A DNA stretch of 64,000 bases from Larimichthys crocea (GCF_000972845.2 NC_040032.1:19524636-19588635); one strand, 5' to 3'; counted from the stretch's first letter, positions 35,641-49,336 are shown. Notes: generated by a model not told the origin, from the sequence alone. Numbers and translations: made by a program.

Positions 35641-38600
35641 TGTGTAGAGAGGGAATGTGATGAATGTTATGTAACTATTTTCTAAATGACTGCTCGATTA
35701 CCTTAGCAAACACATTCAGTGTAGACAGTGGGATGACCCTTATGAGGCAAGTATCTGACAAAACTGTAAAGCGATAAGAGTGTCAGTGATCAATAATTTT
35801 CATACTGTACTACTGTAAGAGAGTATCGTAGTTAAGCACAAATCACCTCTTCTGTAACCCTTTAACTGTCTTATCATTTAGAATCACATGCTGACATGTT
35901 GAGTTGATCTTTCAAATTTCTACAATTTATCCATATAAGGTCACACAGTCTTGTAGTTTGTATCACTTATTGTTCTCACTAAAAAACAGATGGCACCATA
36001 TTTAAGTGGGATGTAGACTGATATCCACCTGTTTAGGTGGTATTGGTGCTATTGTATGGTCCTCACCAAATGTATAATGATGAACCTAAATGAGTTGTGT
36101 ACAATTCGTATTAAACTAATTGATTTAAACTGCACCCAACAAGTCAAGTGTGAAAGTATCATTTGTGTAGTAGTGCAAATTTTATTTGGCTCTAAAATGG
36201 AAACTATTGAAAGGATGTTTACAAGAGGATTATTTTTGTATTATGTGCTATGTGTGTATCCAGAGGTTTATTTAGTGTGCAGGATTTACCACCGTCCACG
36301 GTGTCAACTCTATCTCTCTCACCAGTGAGTTAGAGCTCTGAAAATTATAGACAGCCAGGGGGCCTGGTTAGGGTGACCTCCCAACACTAATGCTGAGAGG
36401 CTGCACCTCTTTGTTTTGTGCTATCCAAAGCAGAAAAAAGCACAGGAGGGATAGTGGTGAGAGGGGAAAAAGAAGACTAAAGCATACCAGAATAGACCCA
36501 ACACTGGCACAAAATCAATGTCATCCAACACTTTATCACAGAAGCTACTCTGACGCAAATGCTAAGTAAGCACTCTGAAACTTAGAGGCCAGTTGAATAG
36601 CTGAACAGTTGTGCCTGGAAAATGTGGGCAATGTTTCAAAGGCATCATGTCAGTCTGGGTGGTAGAAATTTACAGCAGTTTTTACTGTGAAAGAACAACA
36701 GTATTTCTAAGAGAAATCTGTCCCATTAAAAAGCTCAAACCTTAGTCTAATTACACCTAAGTTTTAATTGTTTCACCACTTCTATGTAGGATCATGTAAG
36801 GGGATTTAAAACTCACCAGAGTGCTGTCTGATGGTTATCATATGATCAAGCCATTATTAAGACTATTATATAATAGGCTAGTTAAAGAGTAATAGAAAGT
36901 GACCTGGAAAATAAGTCACAAAAAACACCCACTCACAGAGATAGTTTATCTCAGCAATTATTACCATTCTCACTCTCTCCACTTCACAACTTATTTGGCA
37001 CAATCATTTCCATATAGAAATAACATAATTTCTCTTTTTGGAAGTATTCAGCATATGTGTTCCTGATATCTTTTTATGAATTGCATTTGATTGAAGTTAT
37101 AATGAGATTTTTATGATACGAAATCCTAATTCTATACTATGTATGAATGGCAGCAAGAGCCACTTGCATGTGCATTATTTGATTGATTTCAGTATTACTG
37201 GCAAAGTCTGCCTTTTGCCACACAGGATTTAAATTACCTGGACAGACACATGGGACTGACAGGCATTTAGACATTTAGACACAATGACTCCTTTCAGTCA
37301 ATGGTTTGTCTGACTCCAATGGCTCTTGTTCTGTTGGTGCTCAGCGTGTTTTCTGCCCCCAGATGTTAGTCACTGAGACTTGTATTAACGTACAGTGATG
37401 CATTAAAAGTTTAAATTACAGGGCTTTTGTCAATCTATAATTATTGTGATAATCGATCTATGCAATCGATTGTCTGTTTTCTGTCATAGTAAACTGATAA
37501 ATCTATGGGGTTTAGTCTGTTGCATAGACAAAACAAGCAAAAGGGCAATGAGAAAGAATGCCATCTTTTAATGTGATATTTTGATGCAGGCTTTAGGTGC
37601 ATACCTACACTTCAAGATTTTGAAGATGAATAAAAATTTTCATGAAAGAGCATATCTGGCCATTGCCTCCTGTCGGTTCTGTTGGGATTTTCTCAGGATG
37701 CTGAATTTTTTTTTTTTTTACTTCTTCTTTGCATCTTTCTTGAATTGAGAGCTTTGTCATTTGAGGTCATGGAAAAGTTGTGAGGAAAGAAAAATATCTT
37801 TTACTGTGAAGTTCCACCCGTGCAGTCTTACTTAGCTTTTAGACATTGTTTATTAATCATCAGTCCAAGGCAGAGTGACCAGTGGAAGAATTTGCTGATA
37901 CACTGGGATACAACTAAATTTATTTTTCACAGATAACGGATGAAAGATCGGGCTTGGTTTGTTGAAAGCTGTTGCTTTCTCTTTTTTCTGAAAACACTTT
38001 TCATATTTTGTGTGGATGGCTTCAGTCCTGGAGATGATGGAGTATCTTGCGGCAGATTTCACTGAATTGAACAGAACTCTAAAAATAGTTCAGTTATTTG
38101 CTATTGAATGTGTGGAATGGACTAGGATGTAATAGAGGGTTGTTGGGAGCGATAAGCAGTGCAACAGCTCCAAGTAAATCAATACTCTCAAAAGCATCTT
38201 AGATTTTACAGGTTTCTTTGAGAATTTGTCTCGACCACGATGCTGTTTTATTTAAGTTGTTTCTTTTTGTTAGGTACCCTCAGTTACATTTTTGTTTTAG
38301 CTTTCAAAGTGACCAGCCTCCAAATTTTTCCCTAATATTTATCACTTACTTTGGTAACCTTAGTTGAATCCTCTAATAATCTTATCCAAATCCATTTAGA
38401 TTTCTAAAGCCAAAACAACTAAAGGGGTTTTCAGTTCCTACTCCCAGGAATTGCTTTACTCTGTGCTTATAGTGGTTTCTATTTTAGGTATAACTTCATT
38501 AAAATTTAATACCATAAAATACCATATGATATTTTACTCTTAGCTCAATGTTGATATTCTGAAACTCAACTGTGAAATGTGTTTTATTAAGAACTAGGGA

Positions 38601-41600
38601 TCTGGGGGCTTTGGTCATAACAAAATGAAAGAGTGTTACTGAAAACTGCCATGCATTTAAAAAATTATGTAGTGTTGGCCTGTTACTTCAGGTACCACAG
38701 AGAATCTGAAATATGAATTGGGGAAATAAGTAAGATCCTTGAGTTTGAAGGCTCACAAGAACACTGCTCAGCGGTTTAGAAAAATATGGACCATAACTTT
38801 ATAAATGTGCAAAAGTTATCACAGAAACGGTGGATGCTGTGATAACACTATAGTAACACACATTGTAGCAAGAGGTGCCCTAGCCCTGTCTTGGCACTCC
38901 TGCTACGTCAATGCTGAAATTAGAATCAGAAATGACATGAAACTGTGTCACCATTTCAGGCTTCAGACCTTCAACACAATGCCACATTGATATTGAGCCA
39001 CACTACACCCAAAACATGTCATGTCCTTTGATTTGTCACCTGTCAAGAGAGGAGAGAGTTTAGACTAGGACTGAAGTACAGTTTGTTGCCCTCTGATGTT
39101 TTTTTTTTTTTTTTGATGCAGTGTCAATGCATGTCTGAACACAGCCTATGCATCTCACTAGTTGTAGTGCATAGATCAAAGTCAGCAGCAGTTAATTAAC
39201 AATAACATCTGTATTTTAGTTACAAATTGGACTGTGAAATTAAAATGGTATGGAAGTTTCAATTCCTGGGGGAAACCAAATATATAAAAATAAAGATTGC
39301 CAGTAAAGTGCACACCAAATGTACACAATGCAGACAGGCAACCAGTAAGTGTCATGAATATAAACTGGTTGATGGTAGTGATGCTATGTGATTGGAATGG
39401 ATTTTAAGTATCGGACTTGAATCTCTAGTATTATGGCCGTAATTGTAGTTGGCCATGTGAAATTATAACAGTACCTACAAAGCTGTTATGGGTCTACAAG
39501 AACTATCACACACATATTTATTTATTTTTTCTATTTCATCTTAAGGTGTGGCATTTTGGCTCTTTTATGGTCAATATATTATTAATTACAATATCAATTA
39601 TTTTTCTTGATAATAATGATAATAGAAATGAGCTGTTACTGTATGTGTGGTTCAATTCAAAATTTAAACTGTTTCGGACATCAAAAAGTATTTCACATGA
39701 TTATCAAAATAAGAGGTGTAATGTGGGCTATGCATGGAGCGATTAATTTCACAGGTTTGATTTGCTGCATCAACAGGTAGTCCTTAAGGCACAGAGACAC
39801 TCTTCAGCGTTCATTCTTATTAGCCCAGTTGCATAAAGCATCTTATGAAAACACATAATTATGAAAGTTGTGTTTTATATTTATATTACAATATTAGACT
39901 TTAAAACCTTTTTTGAAAAGTTTTTGGAACACATGTCTTTTTTTCTGACAAGCAGAATGGAAATGGTGTCTTTGTCTTTGCAGGGAAAAGTATGTGGATC
40001 CTTTAAAGCCTATTCAAGCTGGGGGGATCTTTTTGTTCTGTGTGGACTGTAAAATGGCAATAAACTGAATCTGATTCAGAGTTATATTGAATGACTTTAA
40101 CCTGAATCATACATTTAGGTAAACTTGAAGTCAGTCTTTTTTCTAATAAATCCAGGTTTTCTGAGTCTCAAATCTATTGCCTGAGATAACCTAAGCGGGA
40201 ATAACATTACCATTGTCATCTTTTCTATATATACGACATTGTGTATTTTTCTCCCCTTTTTTTTCTTTTTAAAGAGGTTTTATGCAACCAAGCACTTTTC
40301 TCCTTTTCAGCAGTGCTATATCTAGAATACATAGAGGGGATCTCATGAGACTAGCCAACACTGCTGGATTATGACCAAAGGTGGAAAAACAATGTGTCTT
40401 TTTACAGCAGAAGAGTGTTATCTCTTATCTTGGAGCTATCTTATGATTTGTTGTCTCGCTTATCTTTCAAAGCTTCCAAAGAAAACATTGATGACCTCTT
40501 GATCATTGCACACATATAAAGACTGTGTCGTGAAAGATTTTTCAGGTTTCAGCACTAGAGGAACTTTCACAAAGAATTGACCTGTTTCAAAGAAATAGCA
40601 GGCCCGCTGTTTCTGTGCTTATACCCATTGTATGCTTGGTGCATCTGGAGGATTTTGTAAGATAACATGCAGATGTTTTGGTTGGCAACTTATCACATTA
40701 CAATTGAGTCCAAATCTCCAGTAGACCTTAATGAAGAAGGACATCAGTTTTGTTCTTTGCTACTAAAGGGAACAGTGAGTCTGTATGGTTGCCAAAATGA
40801 GTTGCTCTTTCATTCACAAATCAATGATATTTGGCTTCACTTCTTAGGGGTCTTGCTGTCTATAAAATCCTGCACTATTGCATCTGCTGTTCGCTGACTA
40901 TTGAAGCCAGATAAAAGCAAAGGCCTAATTTCTCATCTCACACCAATACTCTTTTAATTAAATGTCTTATGTGACTATTTTAAATTATTGTAATCAAGTT
41001 TTTTCACCAGTGTGTAGAATACAGCAATCACAGGTATAAGCACTGTGAGGTTGTTACACCCATAAGAATGAGATAATAGGGCTTTCTCAACTTTTCCTGT
41101 TGAACTGATTTAAAGAATTTACATATAAAAGGAAACCAGCTGCACCATGAATGTATACAATAGATCTTTCAGGCTTTTTGCTTTTCTGGCTTCTTTAATG
41201 TTTTGCTGTTACTATTTTAACCATTAGTTAGATGATGAACGATGAACAATCGAGATAACATATTCTCCCTTGTGATACGATATTGACTTAATTGACTCTG
41301 TCATATTATTTCAATGGAAGATAGTTGTAAATGCCAATTTTAAACTAATTAATAAATAAATAATGGTAATATTTCAACATGCTGAATTCATGAGAAAAAA
41401 AGAATGCTGCTTCCATTTCAAAAATAATATGTGGTACATGTTAATGTCTAACACCTAAAATAAGTTAAATAAGCCTTGCCTCAATACACATGTACAGGGA
41501 AAGTGAAAACCTACTCAGCCTTGTGACCAGCTTAAGTAATTGATGTTTCTTGGGATCAGTGGCGACTCCAGATTTTGATCAATCTCACTTGTGCACATGG

Positions 41601-42514
41601 CTGGTGGGCCAATACTTCAGACTGGTCAAACCCCTTCACAATGACCCTGAAATATTACTGAAACAGAGCAGTATCTGTGTACTAAACTATGAAACTCTGT
41701 GTGTTGTGTTCTGACTTGGTCTATTTCATGCACTGTGTGTCTGGCTCATGGTCTACTGTATGCTGCAAAATTGTCACACAGAGAAGTTTCCTTTGGTTTT
41801 TGTCCCATGGTTTGAGAGAAGGGGAGAGAGAGCAGTGGTTAAGCAGCATAGACAGTGAATGGGAGCACCAGTATTGAGAAGGCTGGTTAATCAGCGAAAT
41901 AAAAAGTTATTTCTTGATTGTTTCACAGCAGTTACATTAAAAATATATAGACACATCCCCAGCAGCCAACCCCAACACTCCGCCACACAAACCTGCGGCA
42001 ACTTGTCATAGCACCTGATCCTGTCTGAATGCAGCCTAAGGGTGCCTTGCTATCCTGCAATTCATTCCAAACACCATAGAAATTGTGCTATTTTACAATT
42101 AGAACTGGTCAGCCAGAGCCCCATTCATGCTGTGTCATTATCATGTCAGGACCACTCCCACTCATGCCCAGTGGACACCAAAAGGGCCAACTATTCATCC
42201 ACTCCCCCAGCCGCCTTTCTTCATTTCCCCTAATGCAATAAATCACAGAGGTCGTTCAAGAAAACTGTAATTACTAGCTTTTTTTTTTTCAAATTTCCAT
42301 AAAGTCCACTTTTACAGGTGCAATTACACATAGCATTCATGTCCGCTAGCATTTTTATTTGTGTATAATAGAAGATGTAGTGCTTACTGAGTTATGGAAA
42401 TCACAACAAATGACAAAGCTGCCAAGACAATAACTTTCCTGGTGACATTATTATTATATTAGGGTTAGGGGTTAGTTAATAAAACTCAGTCCTCATAACG
42501 ATAGCAGTACAGGA

Positions 42515-42515
<1 letters not shown>
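35641..42515. other. Long non-coding stretch, no gene recognised
   Basis: 6.9 kb of mostly unique AT-rich DNA. 39963-39980 is acceptor-like (pyrimidines then tttgcag) without a convincing exon. About 41220-41330 (gatgaacgatgaacaatcga) may be a decayed DNA transposon, unproven. A poly-T tract is at 39099-39114. Frames stay under 100 codons. Confidence 0.4.

Positions 42516-42554
<39 letters not shown>
42516..42554. repeat. (GT)n microsatellite, about 19 units
   Basis: Uninterrupted dinucleotide run. It encodes a poly-Cys/Val start to a 93-codon frame (42517-42798), which is therefore likely spurious. Confidence 0.97.
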
Positions 42555-42556
<2 letters not shown>

Positions 42557-42964
42557 GCGGGTGTGCTGGCAGATCTGTACTGTGTGATGATGGTCAGATG
42601 TGTGGGTGTGGGGAGGTCATGCTGACTGCTGATTGCCCAGATGGCATACTCACCATAGGTGTACAATTGACTAATGCCACATTCATCATAGATCTTTTCC
42701 TTCAACATGTCCCCGATGATGTGATATCCTTTCGGTCGGGTGCCATTGTGGTTTATATTGCTACCTTTACTTCATCGTGTACTTCATTGGTGTCCTAATG
42801 TAATGTATTTTCATAAAAAGGATATGAAGGGGCTGTCTATATTTATGCAGTGCTGACACCTGTCTGCTGTTCTGCTGTATCATCTCTCTGCTGTCATTAT
42901 TTATGGCATTTGCCTATTAAATCATGAGATACAGTATTTTGCGTATGCATTTGACATTTTGACT
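42555..42964. other. Non-coding stretch
   Basis: Complex unique sequence; the frame that continues from the GT repeat stays open to 42798 but has no recognisable domain. Confidence 0.35.
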
Positions 42965-43165
42965 TAAAGGATCAGTGTTCAGTGATTAGTCTTCCCTTGC
43001 CTCACCTTCTCTTTCCCAGTGTAAAGAAGAAACTACGGTGTCAGCTAATGTCGAAACATGGTGGTGGTTAGTGGTTAAAAGGTTCTAAGGAAACAAATAT
43101 GAGGATTATTATTTGCAAGTGATTATATAATTACGAAAACATAGTTATGCATATTATTATCCCAT
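42965..43165 (+). repeat. 'cagtgtgtagga' dispersed repeat, copy 2
   Basis: It begins aaggatcagtgttcagtgat (the family start, one or two bases altered) and keeps ctcacctt, cccagtgtaaag-aagaaact, acatggtgg, ggttctaagg, gattattatttgcaagtgat and gaaaacatagttatgcat in order. The central part is shortened. Same orientation as the copies at 6058 and 29399. Confidence 0.65.
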
Positions 43166-43390
43166 TATAATTATTATCTCCCCGTTTTTGCCTTATTCTA
43201 TAGAAAGAGCCTCCTAAATTTGCTCTCTAACCTTTAAGGGCATTGCCAAAGAAAAGGCTCCTGTACTGTCTAAAATTAAAAAAGACTTCATCATCTGGGG
43301 ACAATAAATATCAAATAATCCAATTCCATGAAGATCTTCACAAACACCTTAGCCATGTGTCCAGCAAGCCTGATGGATCCGTGTTGGTTT

Positions 43391-43551
43391 GAAATTAGGA
43401 AAATGCGGGGTGTGGATTAGCTCAGTTGGTAGAGCATCTGCCCCATGTACAAAGGCTCAGCAGAGGCCCAGGGTTCGATGTCAAAAATAAAATAAAAAGC
43501 TTGAAAAAGGCCAAAAATATCTTTAAAAAAAGAAAGAAATTAGGAAAATGC
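43391..43551 (+). mobile_element. tRNA-derived SINE (43407-43535) with 16-bp target-site duplication
   Basis: The body begins with a tRNA-like head: A box tagctcagttgg (43418-43429) and B box ggttcgatgtc (43472-43482), giving an RNA polymerase III promoter. It ends in an A-rich tail with aataaaataaaaagcttg and ggccaaaaatatctttaaaa. The direct repeat gaaattaggaaaatgc flanks it perfectly (43391-43406 and 43536-43551). The head (gagcatctgccccatgtaca) is familiar from abundant percomorph SINEs, whose usual mid-body seems deleted here, leaving only about 129 bp. It is not a functional tRNA: there is no proper anticodon arm or acceptor stem. Confidence 0.88.
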
Positions 43552-46500
43552 CTGCTTGTGCATGCTCTTCAAACCGTCCACTAAATTTCATAAGGATGTG
43601 TGCATGACATCAAAGAGGAGCATGCTGCGTTTCACTGCTTTGATATTCAGCGGAATTACAGATAGTGATCTGGGTATCAGGGAGGTCACACCACGTGCTG
43701 ACTCACTCATCCACTAAGTGGTAAGATCAAGGGTCTTCTTAATAATAGAGCCTCGTAGGAAGGGATTTGCTGCACAATAACAAGGATGATCTCATGATGC
43801 AGTCAAGGTGTGCCTCCTCACCACTAGGCAGTGAATCTAGAGCAATGCTAAGCAACTTTTTAATGTATGCAAAAAGTTCCCCTTAAAAACGAACGCAGAC
43901 AAATTAGTTGGGCTTCATGATGACTGTGAGGCACAGTTGAAAGCCCCAGGAAAAACTTCTTCTGTCAGCACAACCCAACCTGATCTTGCTGCAATAAAGA
44001 CATCAAAGAGACGCACAAATCTTTTCTTCACACAAATCTACTCATTGTCTAATTAAGTTCATGCATGGCAACATAACGGATGAGCCAGCAGAAAAGTCCT
44101 GCACAGGTTAAACTGGACTTACTGGAGAAATATGGAGCTGATTACCTTTAACAGGCCACATTGAGGCTACAAACAACCCCCAATATAACTCTCTTAAGGT
44201 AACAAGCGCACAGTGTTAAGTACTCACAATATCTTAAATCACGAGAACACACTGTTGTGAAAAATATCTAAATAATTGTCATGAAATATACAACAGCAAT
44301 TTTACACAAGCAATTTTCAGTAGTGACCCACTGGAAACATTCATGAGTAATGATGACCCTGGTTACCCTGGAGAAATGTGACACAAATTTCTGAATATGG
44401 CTATTGAATTGTGCTAACTAGCAAAGACTTTTCCTATCCCTATTTTTGCAACATGTCATTTATGCCAAGTCTAGTCAATTTGTATATAGCCCAAACATGA
44501 CAAATTTGTCTCAGGGGGTTCTATAATCTCTACAACATAATAAATCTTCTATTCTTATCCTATTCCTTGCTGGAGAATGTGCTCTGTCACATTAAATTGG
44601 GCTAGGTAGTCAAAATGGTATCCCAGCATCAATCTGCACCAACGCTAAAGCTTTATATGGAGGTTATCACAGTCACATCAGGATGGTTGATTAGGATTCT
44701 TGTCTCTTCCACATGTTCCGAGCATATTTATGAGCAGACATATGTTGTCCTGTCTTTTTGCTTTAGGCAAAGTCAAGCCACTATGTCAGTCAGATGGGGG
44801 GCAGACCAAAGCCAACAAAGTGCATTAGCCCAAGGTGAAGCTTATTAAATGCCTTCATTCACACACACTGACTTAATATCTAATTAGTGTTGGGGCAGTT
44901 TTAGGTTGTCACCAAAATGTCAGATACGCATCTTAACAAGCTCTTCCAAAGAATGTTGCCACTGCACATGATTAGTGGCAAGCTCAGCTACAGTGTGACC
45001 ATTAAAAGAAAATCTCATCATTCGTATGGAAACTGTTTGTGTGTGTGTGTGTGTATTTTGTTATTAGTAAATATGGACATGGCCTTTGTTAATTAACACT
45101 CCTTGTTCATATATGTAGAATTACCAATAAATGGCAGCTCTAATCTAACCATTCTCTCTCACTCACTCTCTCAAACACACACACATAAACACACATACAG
45201 ATCTTTGACTAAACTGTCAGTGAGAGGACTGAGGATTTAGCCTACTTTTCTTCACAGTACAGCTGGAAGGATGTCAGTGTATTTACATGCCTTCACATAA
45301 GCCTCTAGGGGGAGGTCCCTTTTGATGTAAGAGTTCCCTTAACGGGCATGGCATCGCATATTAGCTACTTATCTTTGTGTAAAAGCATGTCATGTTAAAG
45401 TATGTGTGTGTGTATGTGTCAGTGTCAGTCTATTGTTGTGTATTGCAAACTCATGCAAGTTTGAGGGATGCGATGCATTAATTTAGAATTAATTTAGAAT
45501 TCCCTGCACCGTCATAAGGCATGTAATGTCTGTACTTAAGGCTGATCATGTGACAAATCTGTGCATTGTGCAGTCACATAATTTATCATCCACCACAATA
45601 ACATTCAGAGGAACATGATTCACTTCCAGCTGCCCCAGGCAGTGAAGCATGGTGGATGGTCCAGATGGCAGCGATGGGTGGCAGTTTGAAAATTTAGGGG
45701 TTTTAGTTCTCACAAATCTTATGAAGTGATGTTAGTGAAATGACCCCGATGTTTCTCACTCAGTGTTCTTACTTGGATCATCTGTGAATGATTTACACCA
45801 AATAAGAGCAAAGTGACTCCAGGTTACAAATACAAATGCAGCCTTTCATATCCTCACAGCTGTTAAATATATTGAATTTTTAACATTAAATGCATGCCAA
45901 GATTAACTTTGTATTGATGGATAAATTGCCCTTGGGTGTTAAATCACACACTCACTGCTTCTGTTTTTACATAAAATCTATGTTGAGATATAATTAATAT
46001 GTTTCCTAAGATACCTCTTCTACAGCCCTTGTTTGTCTTTTAATCATAAGTCCTTGTACAGGTATATAAATATAGCAAACACATGTTCATAATTCATCAT
46101 CATGCCTCTTACTAAATGGAGTACTCCTCTAATTTCATATGACAGTAGGCATTGTTTGTCAAGGTTGAATGGAATCAGAATTTTAATTTGGGGACGGTGT
46201 ACTGGAGTGTACTACTTTTCAAGTCAAGTCTTCAATTCAAACCTCTGCAATAGATTCCAAGACAAAATGTCAGCTACATGCCTTTTACTAGTTTTGGCTT
46301 CATGTTGGTCCACACAGTTTATTAAGCTGATCTTGATTTTTGCATTGCATCACCTATCATCCTCCTTTCTACCCCACCACCTTTTATCTGTCTTATTTTT
46401 AAACTGTGCTTTACAAAATGACAGATTCGACATTAAAATGTGAAATTTAAAAGCCAAAAAGGTGTAATAGAAATGAGATGTATAAAAAGGTGAAAACATA

Positions 46501-47920
46501 GCAAGACAACATTGTCTTTTCTGAAGCTTTGCAAGAAACATTTGCCAAAACTATTCCTGGTCCTCTGGTCCCTTTGGTTTCTTAACATGCTTCCTTCTTT
46601 GATTTATTTTGTTCCACCTCCTCACCAAAAGACTCACTTTTTCCTTTGTTGCTCTGCACCTATACACCTCTGAGCATAAGCTCTTAGTATGCTCTCCACC
46701 ATTCTGTTATATACATATTTACTCGAGTTAAAGTGGGCTGTTAAATTCACCTTTTCTTTCTGTAATGTACTCTCTCCACTAGCAAGCTAATTTCCCCATG
46801 ATAAGCTATCAGGTCAGCAAGACTTGTGCAGAATGGTCTATAAGGCCATTACATAAAAAAAGTATATAAATAGAAAGTGTCCCCATCTATTCTTTCTGCT
46901 GAAGTAACTTGGTTAAACAGGTGAATATAGTAGTCCACCGTCTCTGAGAAAGTTCTACCGATAGTACAGTCTGTTGATTCACTTTAGCATGATGATCTAA
47001 AAATGATGCATCATCTTGGAAACTAAACGTTTCCCATCTTCTTGTTGCCAATAAGGGAGGTAGACTTGTGTAAAAAGCTGGAAAGCTAAATCCCTGTTGC
47101 TTACACTGAATATTTGAAGCTGAAAGACAGAGGGGCTCTACCCCATCCATGACATTGGGCCATCACTGTTTTCACCATCATATGTTACTTTATACTTTGT
47201 ATCAGTGATATCATTGCTGTCATATCTCGGTGTTTCTTCATATGCCTGTTCATCTGTCCTAACTGTGCTTTAGTATTCAGGCAGTGCATGCTGCCAGGGG
47301 GCCATGACTAATATGAGCTAGGAGCCACTCTGAGTCCAGCTTTAGAGCATGTGGCCCATATTTGCATATTTTTCACCACCTGGCATGATATATATCTCTG
47401 CACGGTGATGTTTGTTATTGGAGAGTAAACCCTCTGATATTTCAGCGGCCTTTTCATAATCTTCAGAGTCATGTGGAGGGTCTTAGAAGATTTAGAAATG
47501 ACGGGACAAGGATTCTCCCATTTCTTTTTCTCTCGCCTTATATGTCTTACTCTATTTGTGCCTACCTTAAAAGCTATGTTATCACACATTCAAGATTAAA
47601 GATGGATTGTTCACAAACAAAAGACACAAACCAAGAGAGATTCTCACAATGGGATGAGATACCGCAATTCACATGTTCTCAAAGATTCTATGTATTTTTC
47701 TTTTAATTTTACATGCAGATTAGCTTACATGCATGAGATCAAGATTGAGTATATGCAAGTTATCTTGCATGCTCAAGAAAATAATCTGCCTGCACAAGAT
47801 GGGGATCTTAGTAATTTTTCTCCTTGAGATGTTCGTTGGTGGGAACGAAATGAAAAAAAAAAAGAGAGGGCTATGTGATAACTCCACTCATTCTCTTGGT
47901 TTGAGGAATTTTCAGGTGGC
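43552..47920. other. Long non-coding stretch, no gene recognised
   Basis: Unique AT-rich DNA with short GT and CA runs at 45038-45054 and 45175-45185. 44749-44834 looks like a small exon (pyrimidine tract, tttag, 68 nt open in two frames, caag-gtgaag), but nothing identifies it. Other frames are short. Confidence 0.35.
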
Positions 47921-47945
47921 TCTCCGGCAGGTTTGGAAAGCCACC
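47921..47945 (+). repeat. 25-bp exact dispersed repeat, copy 1
   Basis: The run starting tctccggcaggtttgg and ending agccacc recurs exactly at 49312-49336. Here it also sits in an 8-bp stem (aggtggct, 47914-47921, with agccacct, 47939-47946). Confidence 0.9.
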
Positions 47946-47965
47946 TCAAACGAAGAAAAGATAAA

Positions 47966-48003
47966 ATACATAAGAAGGAAAGAAAGGATACATAAGAAGG
48001 AAA
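47966..48003. repeat. 22-bp tandem duplication
   Basis: atacataagaaggaaa at 47966 recurs at 47988. Confidence 0.9.
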
Positions 48004-49311
48004 ATTGCTATTGGAAAAAAGAATATAATATGTGGAATTATATTGAAAACTGGTGAAACATTCTCCCTTCACTGGCAGCTTTTCCCCATGTTTTTAAAGG
48101 TTTTCAGTGCTCCTTCCATAACCATATCAAAATATGGGAAAATAGTGCTGGATGTGATTATGCGGCATGCATGGGATCACCACAGAAAGCACAAAATGAG
48201 CCCTGCCTCTGAATTTAGTTTTGTTTGCAGAGGAATGCTTTTCCAGCAGACACGGGGCTGGAGAAAGATGTGGCACCAAATCCGATTGTTGCCCTCCATC
48301 ACCGGTGGGACCAGGCTGTTAGATTGGTGTGCCACCCAGGCTCTGCCGAGTGCTCAGTCATCCGCCATCTCCAAATAGTGCAACGACACTGCCTCTCTCT
48401 ACAATCTGCTTTTGATGGATAAACACAATGTCATCATGTAAACACATCCTTCTCCTCCTTTGCATTTCAAAGCCTCAAGCAATACATCTCCCAAGCCTGC
48501 TCATGTAAGAGGGGCTCTCAGCTCACCTTTGATTTGTGGCCATGTTGTTCTCTTTGGCCTGTCACCAGGAAGCAGTTGGAATGACTGATTGAACTTTGAA
48601 AGACTAACGTTCATGTCAGACCCGCCACGGCAGAGAAAGCATTAAGGCTAACAGGGAACAGAGCGGGAAGTAAGCTTCGTGTTCACTGAATTCTTATTCT
48701 GCAGACAAATGTCTGGCAGCATGCCAATTTCTTCGCATTGAGGAGTAATTTTATTTTGCAGAGGCTGAAGAAACTGCAACAGAATAAATAGCACATTTTG
48801 CGTGCACTCTTCTGCATCCTTTTCTGCGATTTAGTCTCAAATTACAGCATTGGTTTGGTGCCAGCCAAGGCTTAGAAAGAGAATTCTCCTCTCTAGAGTG
48901 TTGCCCTTAGAGCGAATGTTTCTCTTTTTTCCCCATCTTCCATTAGAAAGCATATCTGAATGGAGATACAGGCCTTGCCATTTGAACATTAATAAGCCAT
49001 TTTTATAAACCCATAGTGATTTGCCTGGTAGAGAAGTTTCTCACCCACTATTCCACCATCAAAAGCTCCCCCCTTCTTTCCCCATCTTGCTTGTCATTTA
49101 TCAAGCATCACCATAGGCCTGTTTGGCTTAATAAGTCTGTTTGTCTTTGCACTCACAGGGTTTGCTCCCCCTCAGCAGTCCTCCACAGCAGAAGTGGGAA
49201 AGAATACCTTGGGGGTTGTAGCTTTAATTAGACCCCACTATGGCAGACCTGTGTGAGACATCTATGTTGGGTTTTGGCATTTGATTGCATTTGATTGCAT
49301 GTGGTGAGCTT
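48004..49311. other. Non-coding stretch, conserved-looking
   Basis: 48050-48420 and 48560-48890 are complex, balanced and free of repeats, with several AT-rich homeodomain-type cores; possible regulatory DNA. The two overlapping frames at 48043-48422 carry no domain. A 10-bp doublet (ttgattgcat) is at 49281-49300. Confidence 0.3.
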
Positions 49312-49336
49312 TCTCCGGCAGGTTTGGAAAGCCACC
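49312..49336 (+). repeat. 25-bp exact dispersed repeat, copy 2
   Basis: Second copy of the 47921-47945 sequence, 1.4 kb away, same orientation. The flanks share only a vague GGTG...GCT before it. Confidence 0.9.

Noticed and set aside
42517..42798. Cysteine-rich 93-codon frame
   Set aside because: The poly-Cys/Val start is the GT microsatellite; the remainder is not recognisable.
43411..43482. tRNA gene
   Set aside because: A and B boxes are present, but the cloverleaf cannot form and the sequence continues into a SINE tail with target duplications.
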